Of a stretch of 64,000 nt of DNA, positions 1 to 8,697 are shown one piece after another; position 1 is the first letter of the stretch, and every line of letters begins with the position of its first letter. The notes under the pieces were generated by a model. It was not told the origin of the DNA, ran no database searches, and saw only the letters and a list, made by a program, of their open reading frames with translations. Source of the stretch: Autumnicola psychrophila (GTDB taxonomy: Bacteria > Bacteroidota > Bacteroidia > Flavobacteriales > Flavobacteriaceae). The position numbers were made by a program, and so were the translations under genes. The stretch lies in the NCBI RefSeq assembly GCF_031846645.1, contig NZ_JAVRHN010000006.1, forward strand, positions 124,001-188,000, in the 5' to 3' direction.

Positions 1-236
1 AAGATATCGAGATAATGAAACGGAGGTTTTCTTTGTTGGTCTACATAGATAACATCCAATAGTTCAATCTCGGGATCCTGTTTTATTTTATTGCAAAAAT
101 CTTCATGGCCAGGAAACCTTCTAATGTTTAATACCATAAAATTTTCTGCATCAGAATGCGTATCAATATATGTTTTGACAGCAAGATAATGGGTAGTGTT
201 AGTTATCAAAAAAAGATTCTTTCTTTTCGATGTCAT
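1..236 (-). CDS. partial gene, N-terminus of a possible sialyl/polysialyltransferase-like protein
   Basis: The minus strand opens with ATG at 234-236 and stays open for 78 codons to the window edge, so only the N-terminus is present. The peptide starts with a short basic stretch, then the hydrophobic strand NLFLITNTTHYLAVKTYI. This start resembles the first Rossmann strand of GT52 or polysialyltransferase-type enzymes that use CMP-nonulosonic acids. Its place at the downstream end of a complete pseudaminic acid operon fits a transferase for CMP-pseudaminic acid. The family call is inference from N-terminal style and context; the catalytic part lies outside the window. Confidence 0.4.
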   Translation of the reverse strand, partial: MTSKRKNLFLITNTTHYLAVKTYIDTHSDAENFMVLNIRRFPGHEDFCNKIKQDPEIELLDVIYVDQQRKPPFHYLDI

Positions 237-293
237 TAGAGGTGAATTTTTACAGAAGCTAAGATAATCTCTTCAAAAATTGAGGCTTAATTT

Positions 294-1004
294 TTAACTT
301 ATATTTCTTACAAGGGTAAACGCTTCTGCAAAATCTTTTCCCACAGCAATTCCCCACCGCTGTGCCTGGATTTTTAAAGCTTCGGGAGAACGTGGGTGCG
401 GATACTGCCTTTTCTCAAATTCGTAGCTTTCCATTCCCTTTATTTTTGCTTCAATTGCCTCTTCGCTCACACTTACGTACATATTTGGCACAAAATGCCG
501 CGGATCTGTAGCCGCTCTCCATTCGGTTCCTGATGGGGTTTCAAAGGTTATCAGCGTTTTTACCCGCTCATCTTTCATAGGTCTTATGGCTGTAACAACA
601 GCTTCAAAAGTGCGTTGATGATCAACATTTACATCCCCACCGTGGTGCGTAAAAATAACTTCAGGATCAAAATCCTGCTTTTCCTTTTCAATAACTTTAA
701 TGATGTCCAACAAAGAAACAGTATCAAAACGATTATCGGGAAAGTCATAAATACCTACAGAGCCATACCCTATTGCTTCCTGAGCATTTTTTATATTCTC
801 TCTATGTATTTTTAGCTCTTTCTCCCATTTTTCAGGATCCCTCACTTCTGCCCGTGAAGTGATTCCTTCCCCGAGGATGACCACCCTGGTTTCACAGGAA
901 TAATCTTTATTTAACTGGTACATTGTAGCTCCCAAACCCAAAAGTTCATCATCGGGATGTGCTACAACAATTAATATTTTTTTATTTCTTAATGATTCTA
1001 ACAT
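294..1004 (-). CDS. PIG-L/LmbE family N-acetyl-sugar deacetylase
   Basis: This is a 236-aa zinc-dependent deacetylase of the PIG-L (LmbE) superfamily, which removes acetyl groups from N-acetylamino sugars or their nucleotide conjugates. The zinc and catalytic motif AHPDDE is at residues 15-20. The second metal motif THHGGDVNVDHQ is at 119-130, and a C-terminal HPRSPEAL segment typical of the family is at about 203-210. The length is normal and there is no signal peptide, so it acts in the cytoplasm. It overlaps the preceding formyltransferase gene by 23 nt, so the two are almost certainly translated together. Within a pseudaminic acid operon the likely substrate is an N-acetyl group of Pse or a precursor; that assignment is inference. 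Confidence 0.85.
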   Translation of the reverse strand: MLESLRNKKILIVVAHPDDELLGLGATMYQLNKDYSCETRVVILGEGITSRAEVRDPEKWEKELKIHRENIKNAQEAIGYGSVGIYDFPDNRFDTVSLLDIIKVIEKEKQDFDPEVIFTHHGGDVNVDHQRTFEAVVTAIRPMKDERVKTLITFETPSGTEWRAATDPRHFVPNMYVSVSEEAIEAKIKGMESYEFEKRQYPHPRSPEALKIQAQRWGIAVGKDFAEAFTLVRNIS

Positions 1005-1662
1005 CTGCTATAATTTCTTTTTCTGATTTTAATGATGCCCTTGTAAATTCAAATCTAAAATGTTCATTTTCTATAAAAGCTGCAGGATAACCTTCACAAT
1101 CAAGCATCCTTATATAATCAAAAACTTTTTCTACATCTATAAGATCACCAAGATCACCGTCTTCTGGTTTTCTTCTTTTGAATTCAACAACATCTCCTTT
1201 TTGAGGAACCGGTTCTATATCTTTTTCGATGATCTCATCGATCATCTCCTCAATAATATTTGAACATCTTAGAAAAATTTCTTTAGTGGTCCCATTGAGA
1301 TTCAAATCCTTTTTTAAATAAACAGGACCTGTATCAAGACCTTTTCCTGCTTTTAAAGCCGATATTTGAGTATCCTGAAAACCCCTGGCAATTAAATTTT
1401 GAATAGGACTTCCACCTCTTCCAAAAGGTAGATCTGTTTCATGAAACACCACACAATCAAACTTTTCATAAATAGAAGCGGGAATAATATAGGACCAATG
1501 AGGAATGAATATTTTGTCAGGTTGAAGTTCTTCTAATAAACCCAAAACAAACTTTTCTTTTTCATCTATTAAAACCCAATGATACTCAGCCAGATTTTTA
1601 TTAAGAGACTCAAAGAGATTCCTATGCCAGCTCTTCTCTGATAAAACTATAAAAGTTTTCAT
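982..1662 (-). CDS. formyltransferase-fold protein, probable sugar N-formyltransferase
   Basis: The protein (226 aa from the ATG at 1660-1662) has the methionyl-tRNA/sugar N-formyltransferase fold that uses 10-formyl-tetrahydrofolate. Residues 72-89 carry FHETDLPFGRGGSPIQN, matching the HxxxLP active-site loop. GLDTGPVY at about 108-115 supplies the conserved Asp. The Asn usually two residues before the active-site His is Val here, while a later Asn in SPIQN is kept, so this is a divergent branch. An upstream TTG would add six residues, but ATG is preferred. Overlap with the PIG-L deacetylase suggests paired deacetylation and formylation of an amino sugar, for example N-formyl pseudaminic acid; this is inference. 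Confidence 0.75.
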   Translation of the reverse strand: MKTFIVLSEKSWHRNLFESLNKNLAEYHWVLIDEKEKFVLGLLEELQPDKIFIPHWSYIIPASIYEKFDCVVFHETDLPFGRGGSPIQNLIARGFQDTQISALKAGKGLDTGPVYLKKDLNLNGTTKEIFLRCSNIIEEMIDEIIEKDIEPVPQKGDVVEFKRRKPEDGDLGDLIDVEKVFDYIRMLDCEGYPAAFIENEHFRFEFTRASLKSEKEIIADVRIIKK

Positions 1663-1729
1663 GCTAATTATTTTGATCAATTTATAAGAAATACTTCATT
1701 GAATACTCACTCATATAGGAACTAGGAGA

Positions 1730-2779
1730 TTAAAAAGCTTTAAAAATACCTAATCTTGAAAAATAATTCATTGTCCTACGATCCTGCAGATAAGGTTGGA
1801 ATAACTGTATCAAATTTAAATCAGGATTATGATTACCTTCTATAACTGTAAAACCTTCAGCAGTTACCATGACATCCCATCCTACATAATCAAAAATAGG
1901 TTCTTTTGATAACATGTTCAGGAATTCCTCCTTGATCATAGACCAGTGTGGCACCCTTTTTCCTTGTATTATTGTACCAGTATCAGGATGAGCAGTTCCT
2001 TCCAAAACTTTCCCATTTTCCCCCTTTCTTTTCCAACCGGAGAGTTCGCCAGTAGAAAGATCAATCATTGAAATTAAGCCACCTTGGGAAAAATTATCAA
2101 CAATAGAATCTGAAGATGAGTTTCCCATTCGGAGGACAGCTGCAAAAATAAAAGATTCATTCTCTTCATTATCGTAAAAAGTCACTAATCTGATAGTATT
2201 TGCAACACCGGAAAATATTTTAGAAAAAAATTCATGTTGCTGTTGATATTGAAAAATGCCGTAGCAGTCCAATTCTTTTAAAATAAGTTTTACATCTGAT
2301 TTTTTGATGGGCTTCCCCTGAAGAATAAAATGATCATTACAATAGAGGAGAAAAAAAATTCCCTTTCCTTTTGCCCCTTGCAAATGTTTTAAAACTACTC
2401 CACCTGCATTTATAATCACGTCTAAAAAATTAGTATCTCCATAACCTGTATTTAAGTAGGTCACATTTCCATCAAAAACAGTCGCAATGAGCTCAGGTGT
2501 CGGCAGTAAATTCTTAATATATCTATAAAAAATCAGTTTATCATGTAGAACTGGCCAATACCCACGGTTCGACTGCAGAGAAATTTTATAACGTATAGAA
2601 TCCGGTAGATAATGTCTGAAATTGTCCTTATTAAGTGAGTAAAGAATAATACTTTCCGTATCAAACCCTTTTTTCAATAAGAAGATCCATTCTGAGACAT
2701 CTATATTCGGAACTTCTTTATCAAGAAAATTCTTTCTATAGAAATCTGTTTCTGAAAAACTGGTTACACTTAATTCCAT
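1730..2779 (-). CDS. sugar-transfer-associated ATP-grasp domain protein
   Basis: This 349-aa protein resembles the family of ATP-grasp enzymes associated with sugar-transfer loci. The ATP-grasp core is recognisable from KHLQGAKGKGIFFL (about residues 130-143), a metal-binding segment FDYVGWDVMVTAEG, and the terminal acid-rich strand VIEGNHNPDLNL near residue 320. ATP-grasp enzymes join a carboxylate to an amine or thiol with ATP. In nonulosonic-acid loci they may ligate an amino acid or similar group to the sugar. The gene is 9 nt downstream of pseI in the same direction, consistent with a modification step on Pse. The exact substrate cannot be read from the sequence. Confidence 0.7.
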   Translation of the reverse strand: MELSVTSFSETDFYRKNFLDKEVPNIDVSEWIFLLKKGFDTESIILYSLNKDNFRHYLPDSIRYKISLQSNRGYWPVLHDKLIFYRYIKNLLPTPELIATVFDGNVTYLNTGYGDTNFLDVIINAGGVVLKHLQGAKGKGIFFLLYCNDHFILQGKPIKKSDVKLILKELDCYGIFQYQQQHEFFSKIFSGVANTIRLVTFYDNEENESFIFAAVLRMGNSSSDSIVDNFSQGGLISMIDLSTGELSGWKRKGENGKVLEGTAHPDTGTIIQGKRVPHWSMIKEEFLNMLSKEPIFDYVGWDVMVTAEGFTVIEGNHNPDLNLIQLFQPYLQDRRTMNYFSRLGIFKAF

Positions 2780-2788
2780 ATTATTTCT

Positions 2789-3808
2789 TTAGTGCTTTAT
2801 ATCATTGATAGAAAGTGGCGCCCCCCTCTTTAGATCACGACTCGCGGTTTTACCAATTAGAGTATCATAATATTTAGGAGCCAACCCGTGACCAGGTCGT
2901 ATGGAACGAATATTATCTTCAGTAAAAACGTCTCCCTGTTTGATATCCTGGACCACAAATAAGGATCTTCTTCTAAGTTTATTTGGTTCTGTAACCTCAA
3001 AAACCACCTCACCAATAGCCTTTTCTGCCTCCCTGGCTGCAGTGACCATGGCTGCAAATTCATCTGGTTCCATAGAAAAAGCAGAATCTGCCCCGCCCAG
3101 GGATCTATCTAAAATAAAATGCTTTTCAATTACTTTTGCACCCAAACTCACTGCTACCACCGGAACGGTACTACCCATTGTATGATCTGACACTCCAACT
3201 TTGACCCCAAATCTTTTTTTAAGTTCTGGTATCGAAATTAAATTTGCATCCTCTACCGTAGCGGGATATTGAGAAGTACATTTTAATAAGGTAATATCGT
3301 TATTTCCTACTTCGCGACAGGCATTAACGGCCAGTTCAATATCTTCCATATCGGCGAGACCCGTTGAAATGATCATAGGCTTATTTTTTGAAGCAGCATG
3401 TTTTATCAATGGGATGTCTGTAATTTCAAAAGATGCAATTTTATAAATAGGCACATCCATGGTTTCAAGAAATTCCACTGCATCTATATCAAAAGGAGAA
3501 CTAAAGAATTCCATTCCCAGGTCTTCAGAGATCTTTTTCAATTTAGGCTGCCACTCATAAGGCATGGAAGCTTCTGTATAAAGATCATAGAGCCTGTAGC
3601 CTTTCCAAAGACCGGAATCTTTAGGCTGGAAGTAAGGGTTGTTTTCATCCTTTACATCTATGGTCATAGAATCTGCCGTATACGTTTGTATTTTAACAGC
3701 ATCGGCACCTGTTTTTGCCATAGCTTCTATTGTCTTTACAGCTAAATCAAAATCATTGTTATGATTTGCAGACAACTCTGCTATAATATATAATCCACTA
3801 TCTTTCAT
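2789..3808 (-). CDS. pseI: pseudaminic acid synthase
   Basis: PseI condenses 6-deoxy-AltdiNAc with phosphoenolpyruvate to form pseudaminic acid in the cytoplasm. The 339-aa protein has the NeuB-type TIM barrel, starting with IIAELSANHNNDFD at residues 8-21. The stretch LWKGYRLYDLYTEASMPYEW separates PseI from sialic and legionaminic acid synthases. VIEKHFILDRS carries a conserved metal-site His. A C-terminal SAF domain (about 280-339) contains GLAPKYYDTLIGK and the closing RGAPLS. Length is as expected. It lies between the pseG side (65-nt gap) and the ATP-grasp gene (9-nt gap) in a co-directional operon. Confidence 0.92.
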   Translation of the reverse strand: MKDSGLYIIAELSANHNNDFDLAVKTIEAMAKTGADAVKIQTYTADSMTIDVKDENNPYFQPKDSGLWKGYRLYDLYTEASMPYEWQPKLKKISEDLGMEFFSSPFDIDAVEFLETMDVPIYKIASFEITDIPLIKHAASKNKPMIISTGLADMEDIELAVNACREVGNNDITLLKCTSQYPATVEDANLISIPELKKRFGVKVGVSDHTMGSTVPVVAVSLGAKVIEKHFILDRSLGGADSAFSMEPDEFAAMVTAAREAEKAIGEVVFEVTEPNKLRRRSLFVVQDIKQGDVFTEDNIRSIRPGHGLAPKYYDTLIGKTASRDLKRGAPLSINDIKH

Positions 3809-3873
3809 CTTTCTTTTTCTTTCTAATTATTGTTAACCATTAATAATAAGGTACCACTTGGAATGTGAATATC

Positions 3874-4839
3874 CTAATTTTTGATCCAACTCTTCCCAAT
3901 ATGTTCTACAACACGCCGGGCACCACGTGAATCAATTAAGGTATTCCCTTTGGTAGTTATTTCAATTCTCCTTTCAAATTTTTTTATCTCACCAAGTACT
4001 TCTTCCAAATTACCCTGAAAATCACCTGAATTTGCCTGAAGGTTTTTTTGAAGCACCCCCAGCTTATTCCAGGCCTGTACATTTCTTTCCTGGTTATTTG
4101 CCACCACAACACCTATTGCAGGAATTCCCAATAAGATTACTTCATTAAGTGTTTGCCCACCATTGGTAATCACCAGGTCTGCTTGTTGATATTCTTTTAT
4201 TAAGTCTGAAGGATCTAGAAAACCCATAAATTCTACATTACCCGAAGTTTCAATTTCTGAATTGCCCAGAACTTTCACTTTGCTTTTGCTGAAACAAAGA
4301 GATAATGAAGAAATAGCAATTTCCAAAACCTCTTTATTTATATGTCCTCCTAAACTTATTAGAATTTGCTGAACATTTTCCTTAATTTCCCGTTTCGGGA
4401 GATCCCAAAATATTTTCCGGAACAAAAGGTATTCCGGTCCGGCTAAAAAAGTGATTGAGCCGGAGCTTAAATTTAACTCCTTTCCATAAATGCTGCCTAA
4501 TGCAACCACACCCCGACTTGCATAATTCAGGTTAGAATCTGCAATGGAAACAATATGTTTATATTCTGAAGCTATTAAATCAAGATCGTTTTTTGAAACC
4601 CTGTACGTATCAAAAACGATAATATCTTCAGAAGATATAAGGTTTCTTAAATGCTCTATATTGATCCATTCGACTTTCTCTTTTTTGTGATCAAGTTTCA
4701 GCTCTTCATTTTCCCACTCCCTAATAAAAAAAGTAACATCATATCCTGCTTCTGTAAAAGCATCAGCAAGGGAAGAACATCTGCTTAAATGCCCAAAACC
4801 TATATTTTTTGAATATTCAGTTAAGAAATAAATCTTCAT
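3874..4839 (-). CDS. pseG: UDP-2,4-diacetamido-2,4,6-trideoxy-beta-L-altropyranose hydrolase
   Basis: PseG removes UDP from UDP-6-deoxy-AltdiNAc, releasing the free sugar that PseI uses. It is a 321-aa GT-B fold protein related to MurG. The N-terminal motif NIGFGHLSRC at about residues 12-21 carries the catalytic His of the family's GxGHxxR signature. The C-terminal nucleotide-binding motif TNGGQTLNEVILLGIPAI is near residue 225-243. Its ATG overlaps the TGA of the upstream pseH gene by 4 nt, indicating coupled translation. The assignment rests on the motif plus the surrounding complete Pse pathway. Confidence 0.88.
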   Translation of the reverse strand: MKIYFLTEYSKNIGFGHLSRCSSLADAFTEAGYDVTFFIREWENEELKLDHKKEKVEWINIEHLRNLISSEDIIVFDTYRVSKNDLDLIASEYKHIVSIADSNLNYASRGVVALGSIYGKELNLSSGSITFLAGPEYLLFRKIFWDLPKREIKENVQQILISLGGHINKEVLEIAISSLSLCFSKSKVKVLGNSEIETSGNVEFMGFLDPSDLIKEYQQADLVITNGGQTLNEVILLGIPAIGVVVANNQERNVQAWNKLGVLQKNLQANSGDFQGNLEEVLGEIKKFERRIEITTKGNTLIDSRGARRVVEHIGKSWIKN

Positions 4840-5363
4840 TTATTTATTTTTTTATCAAGAAAATCCTGCTTTTCCAACCTAAGGGTGATAACACCCTGCT
4901 CCTCTTTAAACTTCTTAAAGCCCCAGGCTTCATTAGATCTTATGATCTTTTCATTTGAAACTTTATTCTTTACAAAGATCTCCTCCTTATTCAAGGTTTG
5001 AAACCAGTATTTAAATAGAAGCAGTTTCACACGGGAGCCTAATCCTTTTCCTCTATAATCTGCTTCTCCTATAATTGCACCGTACTCTGGTTGGGTTTCA
5101 AAATTTTTGATGTTAAAGACTCCAACAGGTTTTTCTGAAGAGAGCACAACATCCACCCTTTCAAAAGAATCGTATCTGTTTAAAAATGCAAGTTGATCCT
5201 CAAGTTTTATCTTTTTATCCATTTCCATAAAGGAGAGAATTGCCGGATCATTTCTCCATTTCACAATAGTTGGAGCATAGTCTTTATTTATAAGCTCCCA
5301 CGAAAATCCTTCTGGAGCTTCCAACTCCCTAAGCCTCCTAATGAATTCTTTTTTTGTTTCCAT
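4836..5363 (-). CDS. pseH: GNAT N-acetyltransferase, PseH-type
   Basis: This 175-aa GNAT protein fits PseH, which acetylates UDP-4-amino-4,6-dideoxy-N-acetyl-beta-L-altrosamine with acetyl-CoA. The N-terminal segment KWRNDPAILSFMEMD is the substrate-side motif typical of PseH and RimJ-like sugar acetyltransferases. The acetyl-CoA binding motif YRGKGLGSRVKLLL follows at about residues 103-116. The start is placed at the ATG at 5361-5363; three further upstream codons (TTG GTG CCT) are open but unlikely to be used. It sits between pseF (17-nt gap) and pseG (4-nt ATGA overlap). Confidence 0.85.
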   Translation of the reverse strand: METKKEFIRRLRELEAPEGFSWELINKDYAPTIVKWRNDPAILSFMEMDKKIKLEDQLAFLNRYDSFERVDVVLSSEKPVGVFNIKNFETQPEYGAIIGEADYRGKGLGSRVKLLLFKYWFQTLNKEEIFVKNKVSNEKIIRSNEAWGFKKFKEEQGVITLRLEKQDFLDKKINK

Positions 5364-5380
5364 AGGCACCAAATAAGATT

Positions 5381-6073
5381 TTATAGTAAGGTTTTTAAAG
5401 CAGTAGCCAGTTCAAGATCTTCATAGTTATCAACATCTACAGCCTTTTTCCAGTCCATCTCCCAGAAAATGTGATCTTTCCCATAAAAGGTTTTATCCCT
5501 TTTAAGAGCTTCTATATTAGCTATCCAGATTGCACCGGTAGGTGAAAAAAGATCTGGCAGGTCCTGGGACCTTTTACGTGTATCTTTTAAAATCCAGTTG
5601 GGTTCATTTTTTTCGTTTAAGGTTACAGCCCACCAGGGGTTCATCCAAACATATTTATAGCAGGATAAAACAAATGGCACTTCTTTCTCACGGAAGTATG
5701 TATAGCTGTTGACAATATCTACATCATCACGCAAAGGACACACCGCAAATAACTGCACCACTTCATCATAAGTTTCCCCTGTTTCTTCCAATTGTAAAAT
5801 AGTCCTTAAAGTGGCTTCACTTACAGGGCTATGATCATCTGCAGCGGTATCTCTCAGGAAAGGAACTTCAGCTCCATATTCTCGAGCTACTTCTGCAATT
5901 TCTTCAGAGTCTGTACTAACAATTATTTTTTCAAACAATCCTGATTTTTTTGCAGCTTCAATGGTCCAGGCAATTAAGGGTTTTCCATTAAAATCTATAA
6001 TGTTCTTTTTCGGAATCCTTTTGGAACCGCCCCTTGCCGGAATTATTGCTACTACTCTTTTATCTTTTTTCAA
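5381..6073 (-). CDS. pseF: pseudaminic acid cytidylyltransferase
   Basis: PseF activates pseudaminic acid with CTP to give CMP-Pse, the transferase donor. The 230-aa protein begins with the NeuA-type nucleotide-binding motif IPARGGSKRIPKKNI at residues 11-25. It continues with KPLIAWTIEAA and VSTDSEEIAEVA, which are hallmarks of CMP-nonulosonate synthetases. The length matches PseF/NeuA catalytic domains without an extra esterase domain. Specificity for Pse rather than sialic acid is inferred from the PseB/C/G/H/I set around it. The start overlaps the upstream Gfo/Idh gene by 14 nt. Confidence 0.88.
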   Translation of the reverse strand: MKKDKRVVAIIPARGGSKRIPKKNIIDFNGKPLIAWTIEAAKKSGLFEKIIVSTDSEEIAEVAREYGAEVPFLRDTAADDHSPVSEATLRTILQLEETGETYDEVVQLFAVCPLRDDVDIVNSYTYFREKEVPFVLSCYKYVWMNPWWAVTLNEKNEPNWILKDTRKRSQDLPDLFSPTGAIWIANIEALKRDKTFYGKDHIFWEMDWKKAVDVDNYEDLELATALKTLL

Positions 6074-6983
6074 CTTTCTCTATTATTTTTAATACGTTAA
6101 TCCCATCTTCAAATGATGCATTAAGGCTATTTCCAGATGAAATGAAATTACAGAAATCTTCCATTTGATCCTGGTACATTTGCGTATAAGCTTCTGCAGA
6201 AGCAGTAAACAATATTTCTTTAGAATCACTATCATACGCCGTAAAGAAAACCGCATTGGCTCCCCATTCATATTTACCCTTTGCTGTGTAAGCTTCAAAA
6301 ACTTTCACATTAACAGGAGAAAAGAAGTCAAGTTCAAAATTTATCCTGGTATTTCCAGATTTGGTAGTAAAAAAAGCATAATCATCTGTATCTATTTCCA
6401 AAAAGGAAACTTTATCTACAACACCTGCAATTTCCTGTGGTTCTCCAAACCAATCCAGGGAAAGGTCAATCTCATGGCTAAGGGTTCTTATTACACCTCC
6501 GCCAAGGGATTTCAAGGCAGTATATTCCTTTTTATAATCGGCATACGGATGCCATTTTGGTAAATAAAATGACCTTTTAAAACCAACTTTAAAGGGGGGT
6601 TCATCTTTAAAACGTTGTTTCAAAAATGGATTTACAGGATAAAATCGCATACAGTATGCTATCCTTATCAAATCGCTGTACTTTTCTAGCAGCTCTGCGT
6701 TTTTCACAGAGGTATCAATTGGTTTTTCAATAAGTACTTTAATACCCTTTTCCAAAAAAGGGATAGCAGATTCTACGTGTAAAGATGTGGGGTTAGAAAT
6801 AATAACACCATCTGGTTTGAAATTAAGAGCATCCTCCAAATTGTAAAATTCGGTGATATCTCCTTCTTTTTTTATTTGCCCTTTTTGAGTTCGAAGTGCA
6901 GCAAGATCCAAACCTCCTATTTGTTGAAGATGGCTCAAATGCCTGCGACCAATAGAACCCAAACCTATTAATAAAATTTTCAT
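6060..6983 (-). CDS. Gfo/Idh/MocA family oxidoreductase (first of a tandem pair)
   Basis: This is an NAD(P)-dependent oxidoreductase of 307 aa. The N-terminal Rossmann motif ILLIGLGSIGRRHL lies at residues 3-16. The family EKP motif is present in GIKVLIEKPID (about 84-94). A GGGVIRTLSHEIDL segment near residue 162 supplies the active-site His/Asp. Such enzymes oxidise or reduce hydroxyls of sugars or their nucleotide conjugates. It overlaps the second Gfo/Idh gene by 4 nt (ATGA) and pseF by 14 nt, so it belongs to the Pse operon. It is not one of the six core Pse enzymes, which points to a tailoring role. The substrate is unknown. Confidence 0.8.
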   Translation of the reverse strand: MKILLIGLGSIGRRHLSHLQQIGGLDLAALRTQKGQIKKEGDITEFYNLEDALNFKPDGVIISNPTSLHVESAIPFLEKGIKVLIEKPIDTSVKNAELLEKYSDLIRIAYCMRFYPVNPFLKQRFKDEPPFKVGFKRSFYLPKWHPYADYKKEYTALKSLGGGVIRTLSHEIDLSLDWFGEPQEIAGVVDKVSFLEIDTDDYAFFTTKSGNTRINFELDFFSPVNVKVFEAYTAKGKYEWGANAVFFTAYDSDSKEILFTASAEAYTQMYQDQMEDFCNFISSGNSLNASFEDGINVLKIIEKVEKR

Positions 6984-7876
6984 ACCCTGCCCATTTCAAT
7001 TATTTTTACCAGTTCCAAAGTTTGCCCTGTTGGAATAAGCTGTTTTTTAGTATTTACCTGCTGAACAAATTCATATAAAGATCTTTTAAATGAGGAATAG
7101 GTACTGCTAAATTTTTTCGTAATGCTTTTTTCGGTTCCATAAAAAGTTATTGCGAAAGGAGATTTTACAGTTCCTGTCACCTTAATATAGGCACTTAAAT
7201 TCTTCCATTTAATGAGCGTTAAATGAATTTCCCCATTCTTAACAGCTTTTACTTCCAGAAGGTCGCCCCTTTCAGGAAACATTGTTACAATGGGATCTAA
7301 CAGGTGTATGGCATAGGTATCCCAATATTTACCTATAGAAGCTTCAATATAGTGTATACTGCCCAATTCTTTTTTTTCCTCGTCATCAAGTTTCATTTCC
7401 TCTGCAAAACGAATGGCAGAACAGGTATAAATTTGCGATTCGAAAGTGCTCCAGGACAGCATTTCTTGTGCATCTTTCATGCTTAATGCAAAAGGTTTAT
7501 CAATAAAGACCGGGAGACCGGCTTCAAGAAATGGTCGGGACATCTCAGGATGGTTTTCAGCATCATCTCTGGCCAGTAGAACTGCATCTACCTCCCCTAT
7601 CATATCTTCAATATTCTCTACTACATTCTCGATTTTGGCAGCTGCAGCAATATGTTTGGACACCTCTTTATCTTGCGTCCAAATATGCGTTACCTCTCCA
7701 TATTCGCTAAGGCTATCCTCAGGAAAATTTTGTTTGGAAAGGTATTCAGGAATCACATGGAAAGGACAATCTTTCATTGCTTCGGGATCGTAGCCATTAA
7801 AAATGGCACTCCAGGAATAGGGGTGCCCATTTCCTTCGCTCATTCCTATCACTCCTATTTTTAACTTTTTGACCAT
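6980..7876 (-). CDS. Gfo/Idh/MocA family oxidoreductase (second of a tandem pair)
   Basis: This 298-aa protein has a Rossmann start KIGVIGMSEGNGHPYSWS. It also carries the dinucleotide-binding continuation VDAVLLARDDAENHPEM and the EKP-equivalent GLPVFIDKPFAL near residues 128-139, with Asp replacing the usual Glu. The GMSEGNGHP loop replaces the standard GxGxxG and differs from the neighbouring paralogue, so the two are not a recent duplication. It overlaps the aldo-keto reductase gene by 16 nt. With the paralogue and the reductase it forms a three-enzyme redox block inserted between pseC and pseF. I infer a role in modifying the sugar or making an acyl substituent. Confidence 0.72.
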   Translation of the reverse strand: MVKKLKIGVIGMSEGNGHPYSWSAIFNGYDPEAMKDCPFHVIPEYLSKQNFPEDSLSEYGEVTHIWTQDKEVSKHIAAAAKIENVVENIEDMIGEVDAVLLARDDAENHPEMSRPFLEAGLPVFIDKPFALSMKDAQEMLSWSTFESQIYTCSAIRFAEEMKLDDEEKKELGSIHYIEASIGKYWDTYAIHLLDPIVTMFPERGDLLEVKAVKNGEIHLTLIKWKNLSAYIKVTGTVKSPFAITFYGTEKSITKKFSSTYSSFKRSLYEFVQQVNTKKQLIPTGQTLELVKIIEMGRV

Positions 7877-8697
7877 CTGGAAGGTATTAGAATATCGTTC
7901 GATATGGTTTTTTCAAGTTCTGGTAAAGTAGCTGCTATTTCAATACTGTCGATATTCTGCATTAATTGCGCTTCATTCTCTACCCCGGTTATCACTTTAT
8001 CTATAAACGGTCTTTCAAGAACAAACTTTAACAAAGCACCATTAAGCGGTTTTATTTCCTGAAGTTGCTCTAAAAGAGGTTTTACTTCAGCAAAATGATC
8101 CTGAAGTTCATTAGGATCCATAAAAAACAAACCTTGCAAAAAAGCCGATCTTGTATGGACCTCACAGCCTTTATCTTTCAAATTAATAATAGCTGATTCA
8201 AACCTGCGGTCAAAATAATTGTAGGGAACCTGTATTAAATCTGGAACAAAGCCCTTTTCTAAAAGTTTTTCAAGTTCTTCGGGTTCATTAAGTGAAAAAC
8301 CAATTTTTTCCACTATCCCTTCAGCCTTAAAATCCAGCAATTCCCCCCACTGTTCCGGATGAATTAAAAGCTCCATTGGGCGGTGAGCAAGATAGCCGTA
8401 TAAATAATTAAGCCGAAGGTTTTTTAAACTTTGCTTAAGCTGGCTTATAACCATTTTCCCTTCTGAAGGAGGTAAAAATTTTGACACCAGTTTAAAACCG
8501 GAAATATCGTTTTGACCTAAAACTTCTTCTGCATTTCCATAGGCAGATGCAGAATCAAGAACATTGATTCCCTTCTGCTCAGCAGTTTTTAATATTTTTT
8601 GTACTTCCTCATCAGATGTTTTCCCAGCTTTATTTGAGATTCCATACGATAAACCAAATTGAACTGTACCTAATCCTAATTTATCACGAACCTGCAT
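7861..8697 (-). CDS. aldo/keto reductase
   Basis: This is a 278-aa NAD(P)H-dependent aldo/keto reductase. The N-terminal GLGTVQFGLSYGISN and the active-site strand INVLDSASAYGNAEEVLG (Asp and Tyr of the tetrad) are clear. The catalytic Lys is in LVSKFLPP and the His in GYLAHRPMELL. The length is slightly short of the usual 300-330 aa but the barrel core is complete. It overlaps pseC by 14 nt, so it is expressed with the Pse pathway. Reductases of this class occur in other nonulosonic-acid loci; the exact step is not established by the sequence. Confidence 0.8.
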   Translation of the reverse strand: MQVRDKLGLGTVQFGLSYGISNKAGKTSDEEVQKILKTAEQKGINVLDSASAYGNAEEVLGQNDISGFKLVSKFLPPSEGKMVISQLKQSLKNLRLNYLYGYLAHRPMELLIHPEQWGELLDFKAEGIVEKIGFSLNEPEELEKLLEKGFVPDLIQVPYNYFDRRFESAIINLKDKGCEVHTRSAFLQGLFFMDPNELQDHFAEVKPLLEQLQEIKPLNGALLKFVLERPFIDKVITGVENEAQLMQNIDSIEIAATLPELEKTISNDILIPSRWSKS

